NCBI GenBank assembly: GCA_965220365.1
Contig: OZ244823.1
Coordinates: forward strand, 3,038,001-3,102,000
Reading direction: 5' to 3'
DNA from: Bin80 sp965220365
GTDB taxonomy: Bacteria > Bacteroidota > Rhodothermia > Rhodothermales > Bin80
DNA length: 64,000 nt
Part shown: piece after piece, positions 16,995-25,303 of the stretch
How positions within the stretch are numbered: the first letter of the stretch is position 1
Layout: every line of letters starts with the position of its first letter
Notes under the pieces: model-generated
Seen by the model: only the letters and a program-made list of their open reading frames with translations
The model's database searches: none
Told to the model about the DNA's origin: nothing
Translations under genes and position numbers: made by a program

Positions 16995-18904
16995 GCGGCA
17001 GTGCCAACTCTTCACTCATTGCATTCATTTGCTATACCGCGGTCGTACTAGGTCTAGCGGTCATCTCCAATTATGCCTTCAGGCGACGGGCATTTCTTAG
17101 TGAATATTTTTTAGGGAGCCGCGGCCTGGGTGTCATTGCACTCGCCTTGACCTTCGGAGCGACTAGTGCCTCTGCGGGCTCTTTTGCAGGATTCCCCTCC
17201 CTTATTTATGCCCATGGATGGACACTGGCCCTTTGGATTGCCAGCTATATGATCTTCCCGCTCTGTGCCATGGGAATTTTGGGGAAACGACTCAGCATTG
17301 TATCACAACGAACTGGAGCAATCACGGTACCGGATGTACTTCGTATCCGCTTTGAGAGCCGCACACTGGCATTGATGAGCACTTTGCTGATGGCCATCCT
17401 CTTGTGCATATATCTCGTGCCCCAGTTCACGCTTGCCGCACTCATTATGCAACAGCTATTAGGCAACTCTCCGTTTTATCAGGAGGCCGCCCTACAGCTT
17501 CAAAATGTGATGCCCGACCTGATTCCGGTGAACGCCAATGCAGAATACGTACTTGGGCTTCTTGTATTTGCGATTTTGGTGATCGCCTACACCACTTTTG
17601 GAGGGTTTAGAGCCGTGGTCTGGACCGACATTCTGCAAGGCTTTGTCATGCTTCTTGGGGTCCTCTTAATGTTGGTCTTTTCACTGGTGCAGGTCAAAGG
17701 TTTAGGGAATGCCTCATCCGAAATGGCTTCCATGCAACCACCTCGACTGGGCACTGCATCCTTCACAATTGACGATTCAGGGCCACTGGAAGACATTCGA
17801 ATTGATTCAGAAACGTGGTTCATGGACGACGGGAGGCTGTTTCGAACGAACGAAGCAGCGGTGATTTCTGCGGGGAGTAACGAATCCACGCCGGTAAAAG
17901 TGACACAAATCACCACACCACAGGAAATCAGCCGAATCCTAGAGAAAGGAATCCCTGAATCAACCGTGATCCCCGTTATACATCAGCTCTCGTCCTATGC
18001 AAGGGGAGATGGAGAAACGGGAACGTATATGCAGCCACCTGGGCCGAGCCCATCAGACCCGAATGGGTTTTTGCCCCTTGGTCTGGCCGTATCCTTCTTT
18101 GCCTTCTGGGCACTCTCAGGTACCGGACAGCCTGGTGGCATGGTGCGATTGATGGCCTTTACAGGTACGCGTACATTGCGTCGTGCGATTGCATCGCTGA
18201 CGGTTTATTTCTTGCTGATCTATTTCCCCCTGATCATCATCTTTTGCTGTGCACGCATCCTGGCTCCCGGACTGGACCATACGCCTGACCGAATTATGCC
18301 CGTGATGGCCTACCTGCTCTCGGATGGAGCCGGAATTCCATGGATGGCAGGCATCCTCATTGCTGCCCCATTTGCTGCCGCCATGAGTACCGTTGACAGT
18401 TTTATCCTGATGATCAGTTCCAGTATCGTCCGCGATGTGTACCAGCAATCTATCCACCCCGCTGCTACAGAGCGCATACTGAAATTGCTCAGTTATGGTA
18501 CAACTGTCCTGGTTGGACTGCTGGCAACTATTGGAGCGCTTTATCCACCACAATTTTTACAGTATGTCATTGTCTTCACTGGAGGTGGCCTGGCCGTTGC
18601 CTTCCTGGCCCCTATAGCACTGGGCCTCTATTGGCCCCGCTTTAACAAAACAGGGGCAATCACATCCATGGCATCGGGGATCCTAGTTTATGTTTCTCTC
18701 TACATAATTGGGTTTGTCTCCCTAGGGGATATCAGTCCTGTCCGTCCTTTGGGACTGGACCCGCTCGTCTGGGGTTTTCTTGCATCCCTCTTAGCCAGCG
18801 GTTTTGGAACTTATGCTGGTCCCCCAAACTCAAAGCCCGTCTTGCAAAAGTTTTTTGGAGAAGCCATTGCCCTGCCTGAATCGAAAGTTTACGGAAATAA
18901 CTGA
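16991..18904 (+). CDS. sodium:solute symporter, PanF-like, with large internal loop
   Basis: A 637-residue SSS-family transporter. The first helices carry SEYFLGSRGLGVIALALTFGATSASAGSF in sequence (read in parts), the family's sodium-site region, and later helices carry FAFWALSGTGQPGGMVRLMAF and AAAMSTVDSFILMISSSIVRD. Between about residues 230 and 360 lies a hydrophilic insert not seen in typical PanF proteins. Context (M19 dipeptidase, RidA, YhdT-like partner) points to uptake of an amino acid, peptide-derived acid or pantothenate-like acid; the exact substrate cannot be assigned. Stronger divergence from the symporter at 5764-7404 suggests a different substrate. Confidence 0.9.
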   Translation: MSGSANSSLIAFICYTAVVLGLAVISNYAFRRRAFLSEYFLGSRGLGVIALALTFGATSASAGSFAGFPSLIYAHGWTLALWIASYMIFPLCAMGILGKRLSIVSQRTGAITVPDVLRIRFESRTLALMSTLLMAILLCIYLVPQFTLAALIMQQLLGNSPFYQEAALQLQNVMPDLIPVNANAEYVLGLLVFAILVIAYTTFGGFRAVVWTDILQGFVMLLGVLLMLVFSLVQVKGLGNASSEMASMQPPRLGTASFTIDDSGPLEDIRIDSETWFMDDGRLFRTNEAAVISAGSNESTPVKVTQITTPQEISRILEKGIPESTVIPVIHQLSSYARGDGETGTYMQPPGPSPSDPNGFLPLGLAVSFFAFWALSGTGQPGGMVRLMAFTGTRTLRRAIASLTVYFLLIYFPLIIIFCCARILAPGLDHTPDRIMPVMAYLLSDGAGIPWMAGILIAAPFAAAMSTVDSFILMISSSIVRDVYQQSIHPAATERILKLLSYGTTVLVGLLATIGALYPPQFLQYVIVFTGGGLAVAFLAPIALGLYWPRFNKTGAITSMASGILVYVSLYIIGFVSLGDISPVRPLGLDPLVWGFLASLLASGFGTYAGPPNSKPVLQKFFGEAIALPESKVYGNN

Positions 18905-19031
18905 TAACGGAGCCGTGGGCCAAACACCTTGTGGACGTTTTTGCGATAAAGAGCCCGATGGCGCTCCTGATTGCAGGGGCATGCTGACGCCGAACAGGGA
19001 TACCTGCTGCTGCAAGCAACAAAAGTACCTA

Positions 19032-19102
19032 TCTTGGATAAGCAACTCCTAACGTGAGCTTTCGGCCGGTACTCGGCAGGACTGAGCGCGGCTAATCCAA
19101 GA
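19032..19102 (+). promoter_or_regulatory. stem-forming leader directly upstream of the galactanase
   Basis: TCTTGGATAAGC (19032-19043) can pair with GCTAATCCAAGA (19091-19102): 12 positions with one mismatch, enclosing 47 bases that contain smaller GC-rich stems. The closing arm ends three bases before the ATG at 19106, so the fold would include the ribosome-binding region. This looks like a translational control hairpin or small riboregulator, but I recognise no known class. Confidence 0.35.
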
Positions 19103-19105
19103 CAA

Positions 19106-20434
19106 ATGCGGTTCAATTATAGAGTATTTGCCTGCCTATTGGGAATTTGTGCGATCGCACCACTCGCAAACTCCCAGCCGCTTCACTGTGCAGATATTTC
19201 TATGCTGGATGAATTAGAGAGGGGCGGTGCCGTATACACATCCCAGGGTCGTGCGGGAGATGCCCTCCGTATTCTACAGGAAAGCGGCTTGAACAGTATT
19301 AGGTTGAGGCTCTTCCATACACCAACCGAACGACGCGATGGTCTGCCGGATGTGTTGGAACTTGCACGCAGGGGGCATGACCTCAATTTGAAAATCATCC
19401 TCAATCTACATTACTCGGATACGTGGGCCGATCCAGGTACACAGCAAAAACCATCTGTATGGTCTCAGCTTTCGGAGAGTGTACTGCGTGACAGTGTCTA
19501 TGCCCACACTTATCAGGCCATCCAGGCCCTGAAAGAACAAGGCACACCACCAATTATCGTCCAAACTGGCAATGAAATCACAACCGGTATGTTATGGAAC
19601 ACCGGGCGCGTTGGTGGATCATTTGATGTTCCGGCACAATGGGATAAACTGGCCGGGCTACTTCGCTCGGCAGCAAAAGCCGTACGGGATGCCAGTTCCG
19701 CCCAGATAATGCTACACATCGACCGGGGAGCTGATCTTGAAGGGGGCCATTGGTTCTTCGGTAACCTCGCACCCTATGCACTCGATTACGACCTGATTGG
19801 TATCTCATACTATCCGTTCTGGCATGGCTCACTTGACCAGTTTTCTGAAGTTGTTCGGGAATTGGAAAACCGTTACGGCAAGTCCGTCATGCTTATCGAA
19901 ACCGCGTACCCATGGACACTTGCCTGGAAGGATAACACACACAACGGTGTTGGTCTGCCCGAGCATGTGTTGCCTGGCTATCCTGCAACTCCAGATGGGC
20001 AGGCCGCCTTCATCAGGAAACTATGGGAACATGTATCTTCGGGCATTTGCTATTGGGCGCCTGAATACATTGCTGCTCCCCGCTTCGGCTCTCCCTGGGA
20101 AAACCTCGCATTATTCGATTTCGAGGGTGAGGTACTTCCGGGAGCAAGCGCTCTGGGAGGAGGCACTCCTACACAATCTGAAGCCCACGAAACCCTCCCC
20201 GAATTGAGTCTATTTCCCAATCCTGCACGAATTGGCGAGAATGCCGTGAATATCCATTTGACAAACCCGACATGCGGGGTTATTGAGATCTATAACCAAT
20301 TGGGGCAACGCGTACGAACACAAGCAGCTTTATGCCGGAGCGATGTTGTCCTTTCAGTGTCTGGCCTTCCCTCTGGGATGTACTGGGTCCGTGCTCCCGA
20401 AATGCAAACCGTCCCCTTATTCCTAGTACAATAA
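19106..20434 (+). CDS. secreted arabinogalactan endo-beta-1,4-galactanase (GH53) with sorting domain
   Basis: A 442-residue protein: signal peptide (to about residue 23), GH53 catalytic TIM barrel (about 25-345) and a C-terminal secretion/sorting domain (about 365-442) beginning LSLFPNPARIGENAV with the GMYWVRA ending typical of type IX secretion. GH53 hallmarks are NSIRLRLFHTP, ILNLHYSDTWADPG, the acid/base in QTGNEITTGMLW (Glu157) and the nucleophile in MLIETAYPW (about Glu266). The enzyme cleaves beta-1,4-galactan of pectin or arabinogalactan. It stands alone after an approximately 200-bp leader with a stem structure, and is probably displayed or released by the type IX system. Confidence 0.92.
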   Translation: MRFNYRVFACLLGICAIAPLANSQPLHCADISMLDELERGGAVYTSQGRAGDALRILQESGLNSIRLRLFHTPTERRDGLPDVLELARRGHDLNLKIILNLHYSDTWADPGTQQKPSVWSQLSESVLRDSVYAHTYQAIQALKEQGTPPIIVQTGNEITTGMLWNTGRVGGSFDVPAQWDKLAGLLRSAAKAVRDASSAQIMLHIDRGADLEGGHWFFGNLAPYALDYDLIGISYYPFWHGSLDQFSEVVRELENRYGKSVMLIETAYPWTLAWKDNTHNGVGLPEHVLPGYPATPDGQAAFIRKLWEHVSSGICYWAPEYIAAPRFGSPWENLALFDFEGEVLPGASALGGGTPTQSEAHETLPELSLFPNPARIGENAVNIHLTNPTCGVIEIYNQLGQRVRTQAALCRSDVVLSVSGLPSGMYWVRAPEMQTVPLFLVQ

Positions 20435-20958
20435 CCCGCCCCATACCGGTTGCCATGCGTTCCTTTCTCTCCCTCAATCCTCTCGAAGAGTAGCTGGTTT
20501 TGCCGCAGGGCATACTCATTGTCGAATCACAGGAACCGCCCAGAAGTTGTGGCACTATGTCAGTCGAGCTTGGGCGCATAAAGACTGGCTTTTACCTGGA
20601 TGGAATCTGAAATTGATCTGCCACTAAAAAGATGAACGCCTGATTTTTCAGATATCCGGGGGGTTGGGGCGGCGTTACGGTGGTGTTTATGGACAAATCA
20701 GTAACTTTGCGAAAATATTGCAGTAATGGACAAGCTGCCTCTAGCTCTTTTGAGATGGCAACAGGTCTCAATTTCATTAAGTTTGGCAAACGCTTTCTGC
20801 TGGAAGCATGCAGGTGGAAATGGAAATTTCGACTAGGTTTCGATCTACGATGATCATCATGGCCTAATGGAATCTCCCCCCCCCGCAGGGATAGATATGG
20901 CCCGTAAATTGATCACGGTTACAGTCGTCAATCATCGTTTTTATAGACAACAAGGGTA
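20435..20958. other. 524-bp stretch without a recognisable gene
   Basis: Only short, overlapping, unconvincing frames are present. A 65-codon frame on the minus strand (20592-20789) has no recognisable motif. A run of C residues occurs near 20876-20884. I see no tRNA, repeat or insertion-sequence end. Confidence 0.5.
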
Positions 20959-21513
20959 ATGAGCAGAGGCATAGATGTTGACTTTCGAAAACTGGTTAAT
21001 TCCAACCCTGGGAATTGCTCTCTCAGGGAATACCAGTACATCGGAGAGCTGATTGGTTCACTTTCTCCGGGCAATGTTCTAGTCTTTGGCCTTGGCAATG
21101 ACTCTCCTTACTGGATGGACATTAATTCTGGAGGTCAAACTTTATTTCTAGAAGACAGCGAACACTGGATTCAAAAGGTAAAATCACAAAACCCGGACAT
21201 TACGGTAGAAGAAATAGAATACACGACAAAGCGGAGGCAATGGAGAAGGATTATTGATCAACCAGATAAACTCCAGTTGATCCTGCCTGAAACTGTTCTT
21301 GATACCTTCTGGGATGTGATTTTTATTGATGCTCCAAGGGGAAATAAAGGCCGATATCCTGGACGGATGCAGAGCATCTTCTCTGCATCAAATTTGAACT
21401 ACAAACACATTCTAGCTCACGATTGCAATCGGAAGGTAGAGCGGGTTTATTTCCAGAAATTTATCGGTCAGCCAACCCACGTAGTTGATAAATTATTCCA
21501 CAAGGTGGGTTAA
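20959..21513 (+). CDS. DUF579/GXM-like (glucuronoxylan 4-O-methyltransferase-like) protein
   Basis: A 184-residue protein with the layout of the Polysacc_synt_4/DUF579 family, best known from plant glucuronoxylan methyltransferases and IRX15. It has VLVFGLGNDSPYWMDINSGG as an SAM-binding-like start, then TLFLEDSEHWI, LPETVLDTFWDVIFIDAPRG with the acidic DAP motif, and PGRMQSIFSASNL. The family transfers methyl groups to glucuronic acid side chains or has a related role. There is no signal peptide, so it should be cytoplasmic. It has no operon partners: it sits between the galactanase and a convergent protease. Recognition rests on motif order; the substrate is unknown. Confidence 0.75.
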   Translation: MSRGIDVDFRKLVNSNPGNCSLREYQYIGELIGSLSPGNVLVFGLGNDSPYWMDINSGGQTLFLEDSEHWIQKVKSQNPDITVEEIEYTTKRRQWRRIIDQPDKLQLILPETVLDTFWDVIFIDAPRGNKGRYPGRMQSIFSASNLNYKHILAHDCNRKVERVYFQKFIGQPTHVVDKLFHKVG

Positions 21514-21560
21514 CTCCTGTCTGGCGGCGAATGTATCGATCTGCCCGGTGACCTGATGTG

Positions 21561-21581
21561 CTGTCTCTCACCAAGAGACAG
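21561..21581. terminator. hairpin between convergent genes
   Basis: CTGTCTCT (21561-21568) and AGAGACAG (21574-21581) form a perfect 8-bp stem with a 5-base loop midway between the converging methyltransferase-like and protease genes. No T-run is present, so termination is inferred from position. Confidence 0.45.
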
Positions 21582-21614
21582 GTCTGCGCCTCCCATAATG
21601 GCCAGAAAATCGCT

Positions 21615-24600
21615 TTATCGAATTCTTACGAAGCGTCCGACTTGCACGACTCTTCCCAGGGGCAAGTCTGCAATCAAACGGTACAAGTACAGTCCTGCGG
21701 GCAGCGACTCACCATTTAACTCTATGGTCTTCGACCATCCAGCAGCGATACGATTCTCAGGAACCGTAAACAAATGCCTTCCAATCACATCCATCACCTC
21801 TACCTGTACACGGGCATCCTGGGGGAGGTCAAAGGTCAACCGGGTTACTGCTTGAAAGGGATTTGGGAAATTGCCAAGAGCCTTAAAGACTTCCGGCAAA
21901 GACTCTCCTATAACAGAGACTGGAGAATAGACACTAATCTGAAACAGAAGGCTGTCCATGGATCCACCTGCATCCATAGCTCTGTAAGTATACTCTTCAG
22001 GAGAGGAGGTAATCATTGTCGGGGTTCCGCTGAGCGTACGGGTTGACATGTCAAATTCCAGTCCTTCAGGCAAAGATGGGATCAGTGTATACTTGATTGG
22101 ACCAACCCCCTTGATGGCCTCCGGCAAGACCAGAGGCGTGATGGGTTTTGACCAAGCGTAGCGCTGATCTTCGATACCTCCCACAAACTCCAACATCGAG
22201 CAGATGGCCCCCTTGACATCTGGAATACTCTTCAGCCATTCCTGAAATTCATCATCCTGCGGGGCACACAGATATTGCCCGTCAAACCAAAAAACTTTTA
22301 GACTGTCCAGTTGCATAAAACTCCTTGGGAGCCTGCCTACCAGCGTGTTGTGTGACAGCTTCAGCGAGTCCAGTTGGGAAAGATTACCTAGCTCGGATGG
22401 AACCATCCCTGAGAGCAAATTATGACTTAGATCCAATGTCTCGAGATCAGAAAGATTCCCCAGTTCCGGTGGAATGGAACCCGTTAATTCATTTTCTCCC
22501 AAGTCCAGCCATACCAACTTGGAGAGACTCCCGAGTTCCGACGGGATGGCGCCAGTTAGCGCATTTTCTCCCAGACCAATCCACTCCAACTTAGAGAGAT
22601 TCCCCAATTCCGGCGGAACAGAACCCGTGAACTTGTTTTTGTCTATGTCCAGAATTTTCAGATTCGCCAAATTTCCTAGTGAGGAAGGTATCGGACCCGA
22701 AAAAGAGTTCTCGTATAGATTCAGCCATTCCAACTTCGCGAGTTCACCGAGCTCAGGCGGGATCACACCAGAGAAAGAATTATATGCCAAAATCAGCTCG
22801 CGTAGCTCGGAAAAACGGTTCAATCCATCTGGAATTGGTCCAGAGAGAGAATTGTTAGCTAAATCAAGTACTTGCAACTCAGAGAGGCCAACTAACTCGG
22901 GTGGCAGCACCCCCGTAAGATTATTCCGAGGCAGACGCAGACTGTACATCCAACCTTCAAGCATCAATATCCCATGCCACTGAGCCAATTCTTGCTCACT
23001 CGGGGGCTTCGTAAGATCCCAGTTTTCATTCTTGTGCCAATGATCCCCGCCCGTCGCGGTGTACAATGCGCTTAGGCTCTGATGAATGACCTCAAGAGAA
23101 CGGTTCACCTGAAAAGAGAGCATATCAGATATATCGTCTGTATCCTCTGTCCGAACACGTACATAGAAACGGACACGTTGATTGGGATGTGCATCTGCGT
23201 CCACATGAAACTGAAACGTCACCTCCGTTGAATCGCCACCCCCTAAAAAGCCAATATTGGCCTCCGCTTGATGTACTTGAAGAAATGGATATGGCTCAAC
23301 ACTTTCCAGTCCTACGGTGAGCCGCCTTGCATCTGCCAGATGATTGATGAATACCCCGGTGACCGTAACCTCATCTCCCGAGGAAATGATGCGGTCCCCG
23401 TCATTACCTTCCCATGACCATCGTTGCAGGCGCACACCAGAATGATTGGTCTCCTGAATTGCTGCAAACGCGTTCACAAAACCGCGGCCCAGCTGCCCCG
23501 CAAATTCGGGATTGACTAAATCAATACTCTCAGCAGAAACCCGAATCTTCTCACGTACCGCATCTGGTGTCATGTCTGGAAATTTTGTTTTGATCAGAGC
23601 AGCAATCCCGGCCACCAAGGGAGACGCTAGTGATGTTCCGTTGACTGCAATGTAGCCGTCATTGATACCTGTTGTAATGATTGACACCCCTGGAGCAAAT
23701 ACATCAACCAATTTGCCATAATTCGAAAAGGATGCACGCTTGGTAGTTTCTTTTTCTGTTGCCCCCACTGAAAGTACCCTGGGATGACGGGCAGGATAAA
23801 TCCCAGATGGATCAATATTTAACTCTGAGTTTCCGGCTGAGCTGACGATAAGCGATCCTAGATCCGTGGCCAAATGCAAGGTCTGATCTATGAGTTGAGC
23901 ATCCATATCTGGGGCCGCACGCCCAACCCAGCTCGTATTAATAATATCTGCTCCGTTCATAGCCGCATAAAGGACCCCCTGATACCCATAGCGAATCCCC
24001 AAACCGGATGGGTCAGATGCATTGATATGCATCAGTGAAGCATTCCATGATGCACCAGCGATCCCAATATTATTGTCACTAACGGCACTGGCTGCTCCTG
24101 CAACTGCGGTCCCATGCCACGGATTACTAGCTAATCCCGGCTGTCTTGTTGGGTCATTATTTGCGGGGTTTCCATTCGAAAAGTTAACCCCATGGACATC
24201 GTCAATGAACCCGTTTCGATCATCATCAATCCCGTTGCCTGGAATTTCGTCTTCATTCGTCCATACATTCTCAAGTAGATCCTCGTGTCGCCATTCCCCT
24301 CCATTATCAACAATGGCAATGACGACCTTTGGGCGCCCGGATTCGCTCTTCACTTCGTCCCAGGCTTCCGGCAGACGAAGTAGGCCAAGCTCCGACTGTA
24401 GTCTAAACCTTGGATCATTGGGATCCGCTAACTCCATTGAGTCCGGCGCATAGAGCCGGTTCACTACAACCGGCTCCGCATACACCACCCCTGAGACCCC
24501 CGAGAAACTCCTCGCAACGGTAACCGGATCCTGCCCTGCATGATAACGCACGTAATACGTACGGCGCAGTGCGAGTAAATTCCTGCGTGTCTTCGGCGTT

Positions 24601-24899
24601 GGCAGAACATAATCCAAAAATGGGTACACACGCTCAATGGTATGAACCTCGTACCTGGAAGCCAAACGATCAAATCCAGCTAATCCTGTCCGACTGGTCT
24701 TTGATGCAACCTGTGTCGTGGAATCGAACTGTACGACTATGACACCAGTCTCATACTCGGGCCCCTCCTGGGCTATAGCAACAGGAAAAAACTTAAAAAA
24801 ACACAGGATCGTGATTGCCCACACGAGCCAATGACTTGCCTGACTACCTTCAACATAAATTTTCTTTCTGGAAAAAAGCGAAAAACAATGCATCTTCAT
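21615..24899 (-). CDS. subtilisin-like protease with plant-type leucine-rich repeats and sorting domain
   Basis: A 1094-residue secreted protein. The signal peptide ends near FFPVAIAQ. The S8 peptidase domain (about 150-480) has the full catalytic set: Asp198 in IAIVDNGGEW, His262 in NPWHGTAVAG, the oxyanion Asn357 in SSAGNSELN and Ser423 in NGTSLASPLVAG. After a beta-sandwich come about eight 24-residue leucine-rich repeats of the plant receptor type (LxxLxxLxLxxNxLxGxIPxxLGxL), preceded by a TGGDHWHKNENW cap. A putative Ig-like domain (LPEGLEFDMSTRTLSGTP) and a C-terminal sorting domain (NFPNPFQAVTRLTFDLP) follow. ATG codons at 24899 and 24893 are both plausible starts; a TTG lies at 24914. 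It probably reaches the cell surface through type IX secretion. Confidence 0.93.
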   Translation of the reverse strand: MKMHCFSLFSRKKIYVEGSQASHWLVWAITILCFFKFFPVAIAQEGPEYETGVIVVQFDSTTQVASKTSRTGLAGFDRLASRYEVHTIERVYPFLDYVLPTPKTRRNLLALRRTYYVRYHAGQDPVTVARSFSGVSGVVYAEPVVVNRLYAPDSMELADPNDPRFRLQSELGLLRLPEAWDEVKSESGRPKVVIAIVDNGGEWRHEDLLENVWTNEDEIPGNGIDDDRNGFIDDVHGVNFSNGNPANNDPTRQPGLASNPWHGTAVAGAASAVSDNNIGIAGASWNASLMHINASDPSGLGIRYGYQGVLYAAMNGADIINTSWVGRAAPDMDAQLIDQTLHLATDLGSLIVSSAGNSELNIDPSGIYPARHPRVLSVGATEKETTKRASFSNYGKLVDVFAPGVSIITTGINDGYIAVNGTSLASPLVAGIAALIKTKFPDMTPDAVREKIRVSAESIDLVNPEFAGQLGRGFVNAFAAIQETNHSGVRLQRWSWEGNDGDRIISSGDEVTVTGVFINHLADARRLTVGLESVEPYPFLQVHQAEANIGFLGGGDSTEVTFQFHVDADAHPNQRVRFYVRVRTEDTDDISDMLSFQVNRSLEVIHQSLSALYTATGGDHWHKNENWDLTKPPSEQELAQWHGILMLEGWMYSLRLPRNNLTGVLPPELVGLSELQVLDLANNSLSGPIPDGLNRFSELRELILAYNSFSGVIPPELGELAKLEWLNLYENSFSGPIPSSLGNLANLKILDIDKNKFTGSVPPELGNLSKLEWIGLGENALTGAIPSELGSLSKLVWLDLGENELTGSIPPELGNLSDLETLDLSHNLLSGMVPSELGNLSQLDSLKLSHNTLVGRLPRSFMQLDSLKVFWFDGQYLCAPQDDEFQEWLKSIPDVKGAICSMLEFVGGIEDQRYAWSKPITPLVLPEAIKGVGPIKYTLIPSLPEGLEFDMSTRTLSGTPTMITSSPEEYTYRAMDAGGSMDSLLFQISVYSPVSVIGESLPEVFKALGNFPNPFQAVTRLTFDLPQDARVQVEVMDVIGRHLFTVPENRIAAGWSKTIELNGESLPAGLYLYRLIADLPLGRVVQVGRFVRIR

Positions 24900-25303
24900 C
24901 AAAATGCTGAGCAAAGCTCTCTCACTTGCTGATTCCCCGTATCCATGATCACCTTCTCAACCCGTCAGCTAGGGCTGAGTCTTAGGGGGACCACATCACC
25001 ATATCTGCAATGGCATCTTACATGACAATGCTGATTTCAGTTCGCCCAAAATCAAATCACTCTACGAATGGGGATCGAATCAAATCGTAAATCTCTTGAC
25101 GATTTTATGACCTCTGGAGCTGGGCCTATCTCCTCTCTTTCCAGATCTATCGTTGAGGAACTCCTGAATTATTGCATCTCAACGCGTTGGTCAAGAGCTC
25201 AGGCCAGCTGGCCGAGTTTTGCCAGCTGGCCTGACTGCCCCATACATCAACCAGACAATCTTGGCAAGCAAGATTCCATGGTCGCGAATTGGATCATCTC
25301 AGA
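24900..25303. other. 404-bp intergenic stretch with a long perfect hairpin
   Basis: This lies between the protease start and the metal-receptor stop (both minus strand). Its main feature is the hairpin listed separately at 25199-25234. An open frame at 25068-25307 on the plus strand has no recognisable motif. A promoter for the protease is expected here but none is clear. Confidence 0.5.
25199..25234. terminator. 14-bp perfect inverted repeat downstream of the metal receptor
   Basis: TCAGGCCAGCTGGC (25199-25212) and GCCAGCTGGCCTGA (25221-25234) are perfect reverse complements separated by eight bases; each arm also contains the palindrome GCCAGCTGGC. It lies 70 bp after the receptor stop on the minus strand. 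The stem is strong but no T-run follows, so it could be a terminator, an mRNA 3' stabiliser or a protein-binding site. Confidence 0.45.
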
